A stretch of 5,705 nucleotides of DNA. It comes from an uncultured Eubacteriales bacterium (GTDB lineage Bacteria; Bacillota; Clostridia; Oscillospirales; Oscillospiraceae). Positions 1 through 5,499 of this stretch are shown one piece after another. The notes under the pieces were generated by a model, which was not told the DNA's origin, ran no database searches, and saw nothing but the letters and a program-made list of their open reading frames with translations. The position numbers and the translations under genes were made by a program. Positions within the stretch are counted from its first letter, which is position 1. Each line of letters starts with the position of its first letter. The DNA is taken from positions 1 through 5,705 of the forward strand of contig ONVR01000289.1 in NCBI GenBank assembly GCA_900321335.1, read 5' to 3'.

Positions 1-399
1 GAGGAGATCGCAAACGAGATGGGTATGCCCGTGGAAAAGGTCCGGGATATCCTCAAGATCGCCCAGGAGCCCGTCTCTCTGGAGACGCCTATCGGCGAGG
101 AGGAGGACAGCCATCTGGGAGACTTCATCCCCGATGAGGATGCCTCGGAGCCTGCGGAGGCCGCCAGTTATACCCTGCTCAAGGAGCAGCTGGCCGAGGT
201 GCTCAGCACCCTGACCCCAAGGGAGGAAAAGGTGCTGCGGCTTCGTTTCGGCATTGAGGACGGCCGTACACGGACGTTGGAGGAGGTCGGAAAGGAATTC
301 AACGTTACCCGCGAGCGGATCCGTCAGATCGAGGCCAAGGCCCTGAGAAAGCTCCGCCATCCCAGCAGGAGCAAAAAACTCAAGGATTTTCTGAATTGA
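1..399 (+). CDS. rpoD: RNA polymerase primary sigma factor (RpoD/SigA), C-terminal part, 5' end outside window
   Basis: This is the 3' end of the housekeeping sigma-70 factor, which directs RNA polymerase to -10/-35 promoters. The frame is open from base 1, so six residues (EEIANE) precede the first internal ATG at 19; that ATG is not the true start. The 132 visible residues cover the end of region 3 (EEIANEMGMPVEKVRDIL), the acidic region 3.2 linker (SLETPIGEEEDSHLGDFIPD), region 4.1 (LSTLTPREEKVLRLRFG) and the region 4.2 helix-turn-helix that reads the -35 box (TLEEVGKEFNVTRERIRQIE, then AKALRKLRHP). The gene ends LKDFLN-TGA, as primary sigma factors of Bacillota typically do. The intact region 3.2 linker and the near-consensus region 4.2 favour the primary factor over an alternative sigma. 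A strong hairpin lies 11 bases after the stop. Identification is very secure; only the N-terminal regions 1-2 are unseen. Confidence 0.97.
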   Translation, partial: EEIANEMGMPVEKVRDILKIAQEPVSLETPIGEEEDSHLGDFIPDEDASEPAEAASYTLLKEQLAEVLSTLTPREEKVLRLRFGIEDGRTRTLEEVGKEFNVTRERIRQIEAKALRKLRHPSRSKKLKDFLN

Positions 400-410
400 A
401 TGGGAATCAA

Positions 411-439
411 AAAAGAGCGGCTGATTCAGCCGCTCTTTT
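411..439. terminator. Bidirectional intrinsic terminator between rpoD and the aldo/keto reductase gene
   Basis: A perfect 13-bp stem (AAAAGAGCGGCTG, 411-423, pairing with CAGCCGCTCTTTT, 427-439) closes a 3-base loop ATT. On the + strand the stem ends in TTTT; on the - strand the A run at 409-414 gives six U residues. It sits 11 bases after the rpoD stop and 18 bases beyond the stop of the convergent gene at 458, so it can end transcripts from both sides. Confidence 0.93.
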
Positions 440-457
440 GATGGTTATGGGGTACCG

Positions 458-1609
458 TTATTTTTCAAAGGGATTGGTTCGGGTCTTCTCCGCAAAATCC
501 GCCATGGCCTGGGAGATCCTGATCTGCTGGGGACATACCGCCTCACAGCTCTGACAGCCTACGCAGGATTCCGGACGCTTGTCCTGGGACATGGAGGCGA
601 GCTTCATCAGGGCGATAAAGCTGCCGCCGGTGAAGTTGAACTCGTTGTACATCTCCAGCAGGTCGGGGATGTCCAGCTGCTGGGGACAGTGGCTGACGCA
701 GTAGTGGCAGGCGGTACAGGGCAGCAGATTGTGGCTGAGCATCTCCTCAGCCACCGCATCGAGGACCTGACGCTCCCGGTCGCTCAGGGGCTCTTCCCGG
801 TCAAAGATGGCGATGTTGTCCTGCAGCTGCTCCATATTGGACATACCGGAGAGCACCACAGCCACCTCCGGCAGAGACTGTAAAAACCGGAACGCCCACG
901 CATGAGCGGGAACCTCGGGGCGCAGGGCCTTCAGTTTGGCCTCGTTTTCCTCGGACAGATGTACAAGGCGGCCGCCCCGGAGGGGTTCCATGACCCATAC
1001 GGGAAGGTTGTACCGGGACAAAAGCTCCACCTTCTTGTCCGCGTTCTGGAACTTCCAGTCCAGATAATTCAGCTGGATCTGGCAGAATTCCATTTCAGAG
1101 CCGTAGGCCTTCAGGAAACGCTCCATGACCTGGTAGCTGCCATGGGCGGAAAAGCCCAGATGACGGATCCGGCCGTTGCGCTTCTGCTCCACAAGGTAGT
1201 CGAAGATGCCGTTTTTCTCGTTGTCCAGATACTGCTCGATGTTCAGCTCGCACACGTTGTGGAACAGGTAAAAATCGAAGTAATCCACCCGGCATTTTTC
1301 CAGCTGTTTTTCGAAGATCTCCCGGACCTTTCCCATGTTGGAAAGATCGTAGCCGGGGAATTTTGTGGCCAGATAAAAGCTCTCTCTGGGGTAACGGGCC
1401 AGGGCCTTTCCCATCACCAGCTCGGAGTTGCCCCCGTGGTAGCCGAAGGCCGTGTCGTAGTAGTTGATCCCGTGGGCCATGGCGTAATCCACCATGTCAA
1501 AGGCGGCCTGCTCGTCGATCTGATCGTCTTTTCCCTCCAGAACGGGAAGACGCATGGCGCCAAAGCCGAGAGCGGAAAGCTTCAGCTCCTGAAACTGCTT
1601 GTAAATCAT
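458..1609 (-). CDS. Aldo/keto reductase with C-terminal double 4Fe-4S ferredoxin domain
   Basis: This 383-residue protein has an aldo/keto reductase barrel (about residues 1-275) fused to a ferredoxin-like tail (about 290-372). The AKR catalytic tetrad is recognisable: Asp52 and Tyr57 in NYYDTAFGYHGG, Lys83 in LATKFPGY, and His117 in DFYLFHN. The tail carries two CxxCxxCxxxCP motifs, Cys298/301/304/308 and Cys349/352/355/359, each expected to bind a 4Fe-4S cluster. Such fusions are common in anaerobic Clostridia. Their substrates are mostly unknown; the clusters suggest electron exchange with ferredoxin or flavoprotein partners in addition to NAD(P)H chemistry, which is inference. There is no signal peptide, so it is cytoplasmic. 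The ATG at 1609 is preceded by a strong AAGGAGG (1616-1622), 6 bases away. The gene starts only 26 bases after the stop of the upstream small membrane-protein gene on the same strand, so read-through from that cluster is likely. No functional link to those genes can be read from the sequence. Confidence 0.95.
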   Translation of the reverse strand: MIYKQFQELKLSALGFGAMRLPVLEGKDDQIDEQAAFDMVDYAMAHGINYYDTAFGYHGGNSELVMGKALARYPRESFYLATKFPGYDLSNMGKVREIFEKQLEKCRVDYFDFYLFHNVCELNIEQYLDNEKNGIFDYLVEQKRNGRIRHLGFSAHGSYQVMERFLKAYGSEMEFCQIQLNYLDWKFQNADKKVELLSRYNLPVWVMEPLRGGRLVHLSEENEAKLKALRPEVPAHAWAFRFLQSLPEVAVVLSGMSNMEQLQDNIAIFDREEPLSDRERQVLDAVAEEMLSHNLLPCTACHYCVSHCPQQLDIPDLLEMYNEFNFTGGSFIALMKLASMSQDKRPESCVGCQSCEAVCPQQIRISQAMADFAEKTRTNPFEK

Positions 1610-1635
1610 GGAAATCCTCCTTCAAGGGAATCGTT

Positions 1636-2061
1636 TTATCGTCCCGGACCGTTGGGCCTGCCGCCGGGACCGCCCGGCTGCTGTTGCTGACGGGGCTCGT
1701 AGATCCGGTCGTAGGTCTTGCCGGTAAACTGGTCGCTTTTCATGGAAAGGCGCAGCCCGTTGTGACCGATATAATCTCCCGCCTCGTGCTTGATATGGGC
1801 GGTTTTCATCTGGCTGTAGAAGATCCCCACCACGATCCCGGCGATCACGCAGGGCAGGAGGATCACGATGGCAATGTGTACAGGGGAGACGCCGGAGGCT
1901 CGGGTTTCGTACTGCCCGCCGTCGGAGGCGGCGCTCATATCGATTACGGCGTCGTCAGGGACAGAGCCGTCCCCGGATCCGGGGCCCTCCGCAAGCGCCG
2001 TAAGCCCCAAAGCAAGGGCCACGGCAAGGATCAGAAGAAAAACGATAATTCTTTTCAGCAT
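1636..2061 (-). CDS. Small signal-peptide plus single-TM protein; possible TPM-less relative of the YdjH-type partner
   Basis: The product has 141 residues. Residues 1-24 form a Sec signal peptide (MLKR, then a hydrophobic stretch to TALA) with a plausible cleavage site before Glu25. A short acidic, Gly/Ser-rich extracytoplasmic segment follows (25-60), then one strong transmembrane helix (about 62-83, with Cys71 inside it). The cytoplasmic tail (84-141) contains AGDYIGHNGLRLSMKSDQF and ends in a Gln run and Gly/Pro-rich YEPRQQQQPGGPGGRPNGPGR. From memory, the segment after the TM helix resembles the C-terminal tail of clostridial TPM-domain proteins that sit beside SPFH and zinc-ribbon genes. 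Here the TPM domain (roughly 120 residues) that would lie between signal peptide and TM is absent. The start is supported by TAAGGAGG, 8 bases upstream, which overlaps the stop of the preceding gene and suggests translational coupling. That it is a real gene is well supported; its function is unknown. Confidence 0.85.
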   Translation of the reverse strand: MLKRIIVFLLILAVALALGLTALAEGPGSGDGSVPDDAVIDMSAASDGGQYETRASGVSPVHIAIVILLPCVIAGIVVGIFYSQMKTAHIKHEAGDYIGHNGLRLSMKSDQFTGKTYDRIYEPRQQQQPGGPGGRPNGPGR

Positions 2062-2069
2062 CGTAACGC

Positions 2070-2077
2070 CCTCCTTA
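2070..2077 (-). promoter_or_regulatory. Shine-Dalgarno site fused to the upstream stop codon
   Basis: On the - strand the sequence TAAGGAGG contains both the TAA stop of the zinc-ribbon gene and a full Shine-Dalgarno core, 8 bases before the ATG at 2061. Ribosomes ending the first gene stop on the initiation site of the next, which favours coupled translation. Confidence 0.8.
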
Positions 2078-3151
2078 CCGCAGCAGGAAAAATCCCAAAA
2101 TGGCCATCAGCGGCACCGCGATCCCGGCAAACCAGGCGACCATCTTGCCCTTGTCCACAGGCAGATCCCCCACCATTTTGCCCGTCTGCCCGTTCATGGC
2201 AAACAGGAAATCCTGATTGTTCCACTTGGTATGGAGCATCCAGACGGGCAGCAGGGCGTATTTCGCCGGGTTAAAGCGCACCTCCACGTGCTGTCCTGCG
2301 GTGCTCACCGATTCGTACCCCGTCACGGTGGAGCGGATCTCCGAGAGGGTGGAGTTTTCCATACGCATTCTGGCCCGATCGACGCATTTTCTGTCGTCCT
2401 CGTCGTATTTTTCCGCCAGAAAGCCGGGCAGGTAGGCGCTGGAGAAGGGCTTGATGGTGGAGTAGTCAAAGGGCTCGATGGCGTCCATGTGGGCATCCGG
2501 CATTTTGGAGGAGGCGTCCACGGGGACACGCTCAAAATCCAGGGTGCCACGGCGGTGGACCCGGAAGTGTGAGTGCTCGATGATGCGATAATCTCCCTCT
2601 TTATACTGGCGGGTGTTTTCCGCGTTGAAGGTCATGTCGCCCTCGGCCTGGCCGTCATAGAGCCAGAACGGGACGTAGACGCCCTTGATCTCACTGATGT
2701 GGTTGTTGTTGGCAAAGGCCCGGGGGAGAAACTTCTTGCCGTTATAAAACTGCTTGAGCGTTTCCTCGGCCTGCTGCTTGGTCAGCTTGAAGGGAACCAC
2801 GTAGTCGGGCTTGAAGCTCCCGTCCAGCTGGTCCATGAGTACCGTTGCGTTGCCGCAGTAAGGGCAGGCGGAGGCCGCCGTCGTCTCATCCACCACCAGC
2901 TGGGCGCCGCAGGAGGTGCAGTTAAACACCTTCATACCGGCGGGAAGCTGCTCGTTATACCCCGCGTCCTCCGTGGGAGCGCTCGGCTGGGGCTGATCCT
3001 CCTCATGGTATTGCTCGGCGTAGATGGCTTTGATCTCTTCTATGGTGTATGAACTGTCACAGAAATCGCAGACCAGCTTTTCCGTAGGGCCGTCATACCG
3101 TAAAGGCGCGGAGCAGGAGGGGCACTTATAGTTTTTGATATCCAGTTCCAT
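2075..3151 (-). CDS. Double zinc-ribbon, C-terminally membrane-anchored protein (YdjG-like, TFIIB-type zinc ribbon family)
   Basis: The 358-residue protein opens with two CxxC...CxxC zinc ribbons: Cys10/13/28/31 (KCPSCSAPLRYDG, CDFC) and Cys78/81/96/99 (NCTSCGAQLVVDE, CPYCG). An acidic, proline-containing linker (about 47-70) separates them. A large soluble region (about 115-330) follows, starting with the family-typical DYVVPFKLTKQQA and containing IKGVYVPFWLYDG, YLPGFLAEKYD and YALLPVWMLHTKW. A single hydrophobic helix lies at the very C terminus (about 337-357) with no signal peptide, so most of the chain should face the cytoplasm, tail-anchored in the membrane. This matches what I recall of B. 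subtilis YdjG, a membrane partner of the SPFH protein YdjI and of PspA. The upstream gene here is just such an SPFH protein. The ATG at 3151 has AGGAGA 10 bases upstream. The zinc ribbons probably mediate protein contacts or regulation rather than DNA binding (inference). Enzymatic activity is not indicated. Confidence 0.88.
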   Translation of the reverse strand: MELDIKNYKCPSCSAPLRYDGPTEKLVCDFCDSSYTIEEIKAIYAEQYHEEDQPQPSAPTEDAGYNEQLPAGMKVFNCTSCGAQLVVDETTAASACPYCGNATVLMDQLDGSFKPDYVVPFKLTKQQAEETLKQFYNGKKFLPRAFANNNHISEIKGVYVPFWLYDGQAEGDMTFNAENTRQYKEGDYRIIEHSHFRVHRRGTLDFERVPVDASSKMPDAHMDAIEPFDYSTIKPFSSAYLPGFLAEKYDEDDRKCVDRARMRMENSTLSEIRSTVTGYESVSTAGQHVEVRFNPAKYALLPVWMLHTKWNNQDFLFAMNGQTGKMVGDLPVDKGKMVAWFAGIAVPLMAILGFFLLR

Positions 3152-3195
3152 GTGTGAATGTTCTCCTGAAACTTTTTATTGATATAAAACATGGG

Positions 3196-3224
3196 AAGGG
3201 GCCGGGAATAATCCGCGGCCCCTT
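3196..3224 (-). terminator. GC-rich hairpin after the SPFH gene: possible attenuator, weak terminator or 3' stabiliser
   Basis: A 9-bp perfect stem (AAGGGGCCG at 3196-3204 with CGGCCCCTT at 3216-3224), extendable by two G-C pairs across a bulge, begins 17 bases after the SPFH stop. On the - strand it is followed by CCCATGTTTTATATC, so the U run starts about five bases late and is only four long. This is poor for full termination. It may give partial read-through or protect the 3' end, lowering expression of downstream genes relative to the SPFH gene. Confidence 0.5.
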
Positions 3225-3240
3225 GTAGATGTTGCCGGGA

Positions 3241-4533
3241 TCAGGCGCCGAAGGGCTTGCCGCACTCCGGGCAGAATTTCGGCGGGTTGGCAGGATCCTC
3301 AGGCGTCCAGCCGCAGCCGGCGCACTTGGCGGCCGGTCTGGCAGAGCCGCACTCGCTGCAGAATTTGCCGGTGTTCACGGCGCCGCAGGAGCAGGTCCAG
3401 CCCTCTGCGGGAGCGGGCTTGGGAGAGCCGCACTGGGAGCAGAACTTGCCGGTGTTCACAGCGCCGCAGGAACAGGTCCAGCCATCGGCGGGAGCGGCCG
3501 CGGGTGCCGGTGCGGCAGCGGCCTGCTGCGCGCCCATCTGATACAGATTCTGGGGATTCATTCCGCCTGCTCCGGCGGCCATGTTCATGCCCATAAAGCC
3601 AACGGCTGCGCCGCCGGCGTTGTTGGCAGCGTCCTTCATGGCGCTGGCCTGGGCGCCCACCAGGTTGGCGGCGGCGAGGGTCGGATCCCGGAAAGCCGCG
3701 TTCTTCTGCAGCTCCTTGATCATCTGCTCGTCTTCCTCGCTGGCCTTTACGCTGGATACGCCCACGGAGACGATCTCAATGCCCCGCAGATCACGCCACT
3801 TTTCGCTGAGGACCTCGTTGAGGACCTGGGCCATCTCCGTGGTGTGGCCGGGAAGGGCGGAATAGCGGATGCCCATATCGCTGATCTTGGCAAAGGCGGG
3901 CTGCAGCGCCGTCATCAGCTCGCTTTTGAGCTGACCGTCGATCTCTTCCCGCGTGTAGGCATTCGTTACGTTGCCGCAGACGTTTGTGTAGAAAAGAATG
4001 GGGTTGGTCACCCGGTAGCTGTATTCACCGAAGCACCGGACGGAGATATCGATATCGATCCCGGCCCGCTGATCAACCACCCGGAAGGGGACGGGGCTGG
4101 GGGTACCGTATTTGTTGCCGATCAGCTCTTTGGTGTTGAAGTAATATACCCGCTGATCGTTGGGGACCTCGCCGCCGAAGGTAAAACGCTTGCCGAGATT
4201 CTTGAATACGTCCTTGATGCTCTGACCGAGATTGCCTGCGAAAATAGAGGGCTCGGTGGAGGTGTCGTATCTGTACTCGCCGGGCTCGGCGCACAGGTCA
4301 ACGACCTTGCCCTGCTCCACGATGATCATGCACTGGCCGTCGGCCACGGCGATGATGGAGCCGTTGGAGATGATGTTGTCCGTGCCCTTGGTGTTGGAGG
4401 AACGACCGGATACTCGTTTTTGTCCCTTCACCGCGATTACGTTTGCGCTGAGGGAGTCACAGTAAAAGTATTCCTTCCACTGGTCCGCAAGAACGCCGGT
4501 AACCGTCCCTAATGCCGCAGAAATAAGTCCCAT
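3241..4533 (-). CDS. ydjI: SPFH-domain protein with three C-terminal zinc ribbons (YdjI-like)
   Basis: The 430-residue protein belongs to the stomatin/prohibitin/flotillin/HflKC superfamily, in the bacterial subgroup with C-terminal zinc ribbons. The SPFH core spans about residues 19-280; landmarks are DNIISNGSIIAVADGQCMII, a GEYRYDTST turn, and GIDIDISVRCFGEYSYRVTN. A Gly/Ala/Met-rich stretch (about 305-330) and an Ala/Pro linker (about 336-350) lead to three ribbons: Cys354/356/365/368, Cys381/383/392/395 and Cys404/407/421/424. The first two are near-identical tandem copies. There is no clear TM helix; the mildly hydrophobic N terminus (MGLISAALGTVTGVLADQW) may touch the membrane. In B. 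subtilis, YdjI assembles at the membrane and is needed to link PspA there during envelope stress (from memory); the same scaffold role is inferred here. The start is the ATG at 4533, with AAAGGAGA 8 bases upstream. A TTG at 4554 is in frame, but the Shine-Dalgarno lies inside that extension, so it is rejected. Confidence 0.93.
   Translation of the reverse strand: MGLISAALGTVTGVLADQWKEYFYCDSLSANVIAVKGQKRVSGRSSNTKGTDNIISNGSIIAVADGQCMIIVEQGKVVDLCAEPGEYRYDTSTEPSIFAGNLGQSIKDVFKNLGKRFTFGGEVPNDQRVYYFNTKELIGNKYGTPSPVPFRVVDQRAGIDIDISVRCFGEYSYRVTNPILFYTNVCGNVTNAYTREEIDGQLKSELMTALQPAFAKISDMGIRYSALPGHTTEMAQVLNEVLSEKWRDLRGIEIVSVGVSSVKASEEDEQMIKELQKNAAFRDPTLAAANLVGAQASAMKDAANNAGGAAVGFMGMNMAAGAGGMNPQNLYQMGAQQAAAAPAPAAAPADGWTCSCGAVNTGKFCSQCGSPKPAPAEGWTCSCGAVNTGKFCSECGSARPAAKCAGCGWTPEDPANPPKFCPECGKPFGA
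3343..3497 (-). repeat. 81-bp tandem duplication encoding two zinc ribbons
   Basis: Two units (3343-3416 and 3424-3497) lie exactly 81 bp apart, which is 27 codons. By eye about 66 of 74 aligned bases agree. Each encodes the ribbon WTCSCGAVNTGKFCSxCGS followed by a short Pro/Ala linker. The frame is preserved, and most differences fall outside or silently within the Cys-bearing core. Confidence 0.9.
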
Positions 4534-4541
4534 AGTTGATC

Positions 4542-4549
4542 TCTCCTTT
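4542..4549 (-). promoter_or_regulatory. Shine-Dalgarno site deciding the SPFH start
   Basis: AAAGGAGA on the - strand lies 8 bases upstream of the ATG at 4533. It sets that ATG, rather than the in-frame TTG at 4554, as the start of the SPFH gene. Confidence 0.85.
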
Positions 4550-4568
4550 AACAATATTAAGCAAAGCG

Positions 4569-4609
4569 CTTATATTACTGCTCTTATACTACCATAATCG
4601 TACCGTCAT
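4569..4609 (-). promoter_or_regulatory. Candidate promoter region for the SPFH cluster (weak motifs)
   Basis: A promoter for the left-facing block must lie between 4534 and 4740. On the - strand there are two TATAAG boxes (4583-4588 and 4569-4574), 14 bases apart. The upstream one has an ATGACG (4604-4609), 4/6 to the -35 consensus but with a 15-base spacer; the other has no convincing -35. The location is plausible, but the exact promoter is not resolved. Confidence 0.3.
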
Positions 4610-4680
4610 GGAAAGAAAAATTTTTATTTTTTCCCTGTCTTTTTCGCAATTTTTCCGGGCCAAAATCAGTGCAGGTTCAG

Positions 4681-4709
4681 TTGATTCCCTATGGGAAATG
4701 GGATATAAT
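4681..4709 (+). promoter_or_regulatory. Sigma-70 promoter of larB-larC
   Basis: TTGATT (4681-4686) and a perfect TATAAT (4704-4709) are separated by exactly 17 bases. Transcription would begin near 4716, giving a leader of about 25 bases before the larB GTG. The spacer contains the short inverted repeat TTCCC-TAT-GGGAA (4685-4697), which overlaps the -35 edge and could be an operator, though it is short. The very short leader leaves no room for a riboswitch. Confidence 0.85.
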
Positions 4710-4740
4710 AGAAAAAACGAAAAGGAAAGCGGGTGTAACC

Positions 4741-5499
4741 GTGGAAAAACAGGAAATACGGGGTCTTCTGGAGCAGGTGGCCTCCGGCGCGCTATCCCCC
4801 GACGCCGCCTTTGCCAGACTGAAGCTCCAGCCCTTTGAGGATCTCGGCTATGCCAAAATCGACCACCACAGGGCGATCCGCCAGGGGGTGGCTGAAGTGA
4901 TCTACGGCGCCGGAAAAACACCGGAGCAGATCATCGGCATCGCCGGCGCTATGCGGCAGGCCGGGCAGAGGACCATTCTCATCACCCGTCTTTCTCCAAG
5001 CGCCGCCGACGCCGTAGGCGGGCATTTTGATCTGGAGTATCACAAGCTGGGACAGGTGGGCGTCATTGGACCTCTGCCGAAGCCGGACGGCCTGGGACAA
5101 ATCGTCATCGCGACGGGGGGCACCAGCGATATCCCCGTGGCAGAGGAAGCGGCCGTCACAGCAAGAGCCCTGGGCAACGACGTACTTTGTCTCTACGACG
5201 TGGGGGTGGCGGGGGTCCACCGGCTGCTGTCCAATGTGGAGCGCATCATGCAGGCCAGTGTGATCATCGCCATTGCCGGCATGGAGGGGGCTCTTGCCAG
5301 CGTTGTGGGCGGCCTGGCGGATTGCCCCGTGATCGCCGTGCCCACCAGCGTGGGATACGGCGCGTCTTTCGGAGGGCTGTCAGCCCTTCTGAGTATGCTC
5401 AACAGCTGTGCCAGCGGCGTGTCCGTTGTGAACATCGACAACGGCTTTGGCGCCGCCTATATGGCCAGCATGATCAACCATATGGAGGCTAAATCATGA
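4741..5499 (+). CDS. larB: LarB, pyridinium-3,5-biscarboxylic acid mononucleotide synthase (NPN cofactor biosynthesis)
   Basis: LarB carries out the first step of nickel-pincer nucleotide synthesis: it carboxylates the pyridinium ring of nicotinic acid adenine dinucleotide and cleaves the phosphoanhydride, giving the biscarboxylated mononucleotide plus AMP. The 252-residue product matches the usual length of about 250. The N-terminal part has FEDLGYAKIDHHRAIRQGVAE and the motif EVIYGAGKT. The C-terminal half is the PurE-like (AIR carboxylase) domain, with VIATGGTSDIPVAEEA (about 122-137), LYDVGVAGVHRLL (151-163), IAGMEGALASVVGGL (178-192), VPTSVGYGASFGG (200-212) and NIDNGFGAA (231-239). Cys223 in MLNSCASG corresponds to the catalytic cysteine that forms the substrate adduct in Lactobacillus LarB, and Glu182 lies in the conserved GMEGAL. 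The GTG at 4741 is chosen because family similarity starts at EKQEIRGLLEQV; an upstream in-frame GTG at 4669 lies before the promoter. The ribosome site is weak (AAAGGAAAG, 4721-4729). The gene overlaps larC by ATGA. Confidence 0.96.
   Translation: MEKQEIRGLLEQVASGALSPDAAFARLKLQPFEDLGYAKIDHHRAIRQGVAEVIYGAGKTPEQIIGIAGAMRQAGQRTILITRLSPSAADAVGGHFDLEYHKLGQVGVIGPLPKPDGLGQIVIATGGTSDIPVAEEAAVTARALGNDVLCLYDVGVAGVHRLLSNVERIMQASVIIAIAGMEGALASVVGGLADCPVIAVPTSVGYGASFGGLSALLSMLNSCASGVSVVNIDNGFGAAYMASMINHMEAKS

Noticed and set aside
902..1690. 262-codon open frame on the + strand, opposite the aldo/keto reductase
   Set aside because: Complement of a well-supported gene, no recognisable domain, and it runs through the boundary between two real - strand genes.
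3229..4512. Long open frame on the + strand, opposite the SPFH gene
   Set aside because: It is antisense to a gene with clear domain motifs and a strong ribosome site; its translation is low-complexity Gly/Ala/Val-rich with no recognisable family, as expected from the complement of GC-rich codons.
4534..4554. TTG at 4554 as the SPFH start, adding seven residues
   Set aside because: The added codons contain the Shine-Dalgarno sequence AAAGGAGA itself, which is correctly placed for the ATG at 4533.
4564..4571. Palindrome AAGCGCTT as an operator
   Set aside because: Eight bases with no extension of the arms; too short to claim as a site.
4669..4740. GTG at 4669 as the larB start
   Set aside because: The extension covers the -35 and -10 boxes of the promoter and lies outside the family's conserved N terminus.
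4710..4740. Riboswitch or leader RNA before larB
   Set aside because: The distance from the predicted transcription start to the GTG is only about 25 bases.
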